DNA of 19,194 nucleotides, from assembly GCA_018971455.1 (NCBI GenBank), contig JAGXAV010000005.1, forward strand, positions 1-19,194, read 5' to 3'. Numbering within the stretch: position 1 is the stretch's first letter; the number at the start of each line of letters is the position of its first letter. Of this stretch, positions 18,946 to 19,194 are shown one piece after another. The notes below the pieces were generated by a model. It did no database searches, was not told where the DNA came from, and saw nothing but the letters and a program-made list of their open reading frames with translations. The position numbers were made by a program, and so were the translations under genes. This DNA is from Rhodospirillales bacterium (lineage in GTDB: Bacteria > Pseudomonadota > Alphaproteobacteria > Acetobacterales > Acetobacteraceae).

Positions 18946-19194
18946 TCAGGTAATGGTGAAGCCACTATCGACCGCGAGAACCTGTCCCGTGATCCGGCGC
19001 GACTCATCGCAGCTGAGAAAAAGCACCGCGTGCGCCACATCGAGCGGATCGACGAGCCCCAGCAGGTGGCGTTCCTCCATGGCCGTGCGGGCGCTGCTCG
19101 CGCCGCGCCGGGCGCGGACGCGTTCCGTCAGCGTGGAGCCATGGGCGACGGCGTTGACACGAATTTTGTGGGGCGCGAGGTCGACGGCCATGGA
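18946..19194 (-). CDS. Short-chain dehydrogenase/reductase, C-terminal part (cut by the window edge)
   Basis: The last 82 or so residues of an SDR are present; the frame is open to the window edge. AVDLAPHKIRVNAVAHG is the typical segment following the catalytic Tyr-Lys, and ITGQVLAVDSGFTIT is the usual C-terminus of classical SDRs. LGLVDPLDVAHAVLFLSCDE is also characteristic. The Rossmann region and active site lie beyond 19194, so cofactor and activity cannot be judged. It reads in the same direction as the downstream reductase and esterase, but that pair has its own promoter in the 124-base gap. Confidence 0.85.
   Translation of the reverse strand, partial: SMAVDLAPHKIRVNAVAHGSTLTERVRARRGASSARTAMEERHLLGLVDPLDVAHAVLFLSCDESRRITGQVLAVDSGFTIT

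Overview
This is a GC-rich bacterial accessory region. The high GC content, the gene families and the IS content best fit an alphaproteobacterium (Rhizobiales or Rhodospirillales-like). That placement is inference, as there is no rRNA or housekeeping marker to confirm it. The window has two halves: about 6.4 kb of mobile and decaying DNA, then about 12.7 kb of catabolic genes.

Left half. An apparently complete IS21-family element (about 2-2479, istA and istB) is inserted into a large serine recombinase gene, which loses its C-terminus. A more AT-rich patch (about 3540-4040) follows, holding several small inverted or tandem repeats and one short unknown ORF with a good ribosome binding site. 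Next are a frameshifted remnant of bioY (biotin transporter S component), a full IS256-family element (about 4675-5997), a solitary terminus of a second, different IS21-like element (5998-6122), and a decayed hypothetical gene. The IS order implies nested insertion plus a deletion.

Right half. A LysR regulator (6584-7477) is divergent from a rightward cluster: aldo/keto reductase, Bcr/CflA-type MFS exporter, a decayed third aldo/keto reductase N-terminus, a second aldo/keto reductase and an SDR. Converging on it is a MaoC/FAS1-like double-hotdog dehydratase. Divergent from the dehydratase is a 3-hydroxyisobutyrate-dehydrogenase-like reductase followed by an amidohydrolase-2 family hydrolase. 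A periplasmic substrate-binding protein gene broken by at least three frameshifts comes next. From the right edge, leftward, come a partial SDR, a second reductase of the same family (309 aa, gap-free alignment with the first) and a type-B carboxylesterase.

The two paralogous reductases each have a recognisable sigma70-type promoter (TTGACA-N18-TAGCAT and TTGACG-N17-TATAGA). Just downstream of each -10 lies a related element, GCGTAA(A/T)(A/T)ACGA. I infer that one regulator, not in the window, controls both arms. Together the esterase, the lactonase-like amidohydrolase, the hydratase and several NAD(P)-linked reductases look like a route that opens an ester or lactone and processes a CoA-linked or hydroxy-acid product. 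The substrate cannot be read from the sequence. No CRISPR array, tRNA or rRNA was seen, and I found no clearly unprecedented system. The best leads are the shared operator, the relic ORF overlapping the second aldo/keto reductase, and the IS scars.
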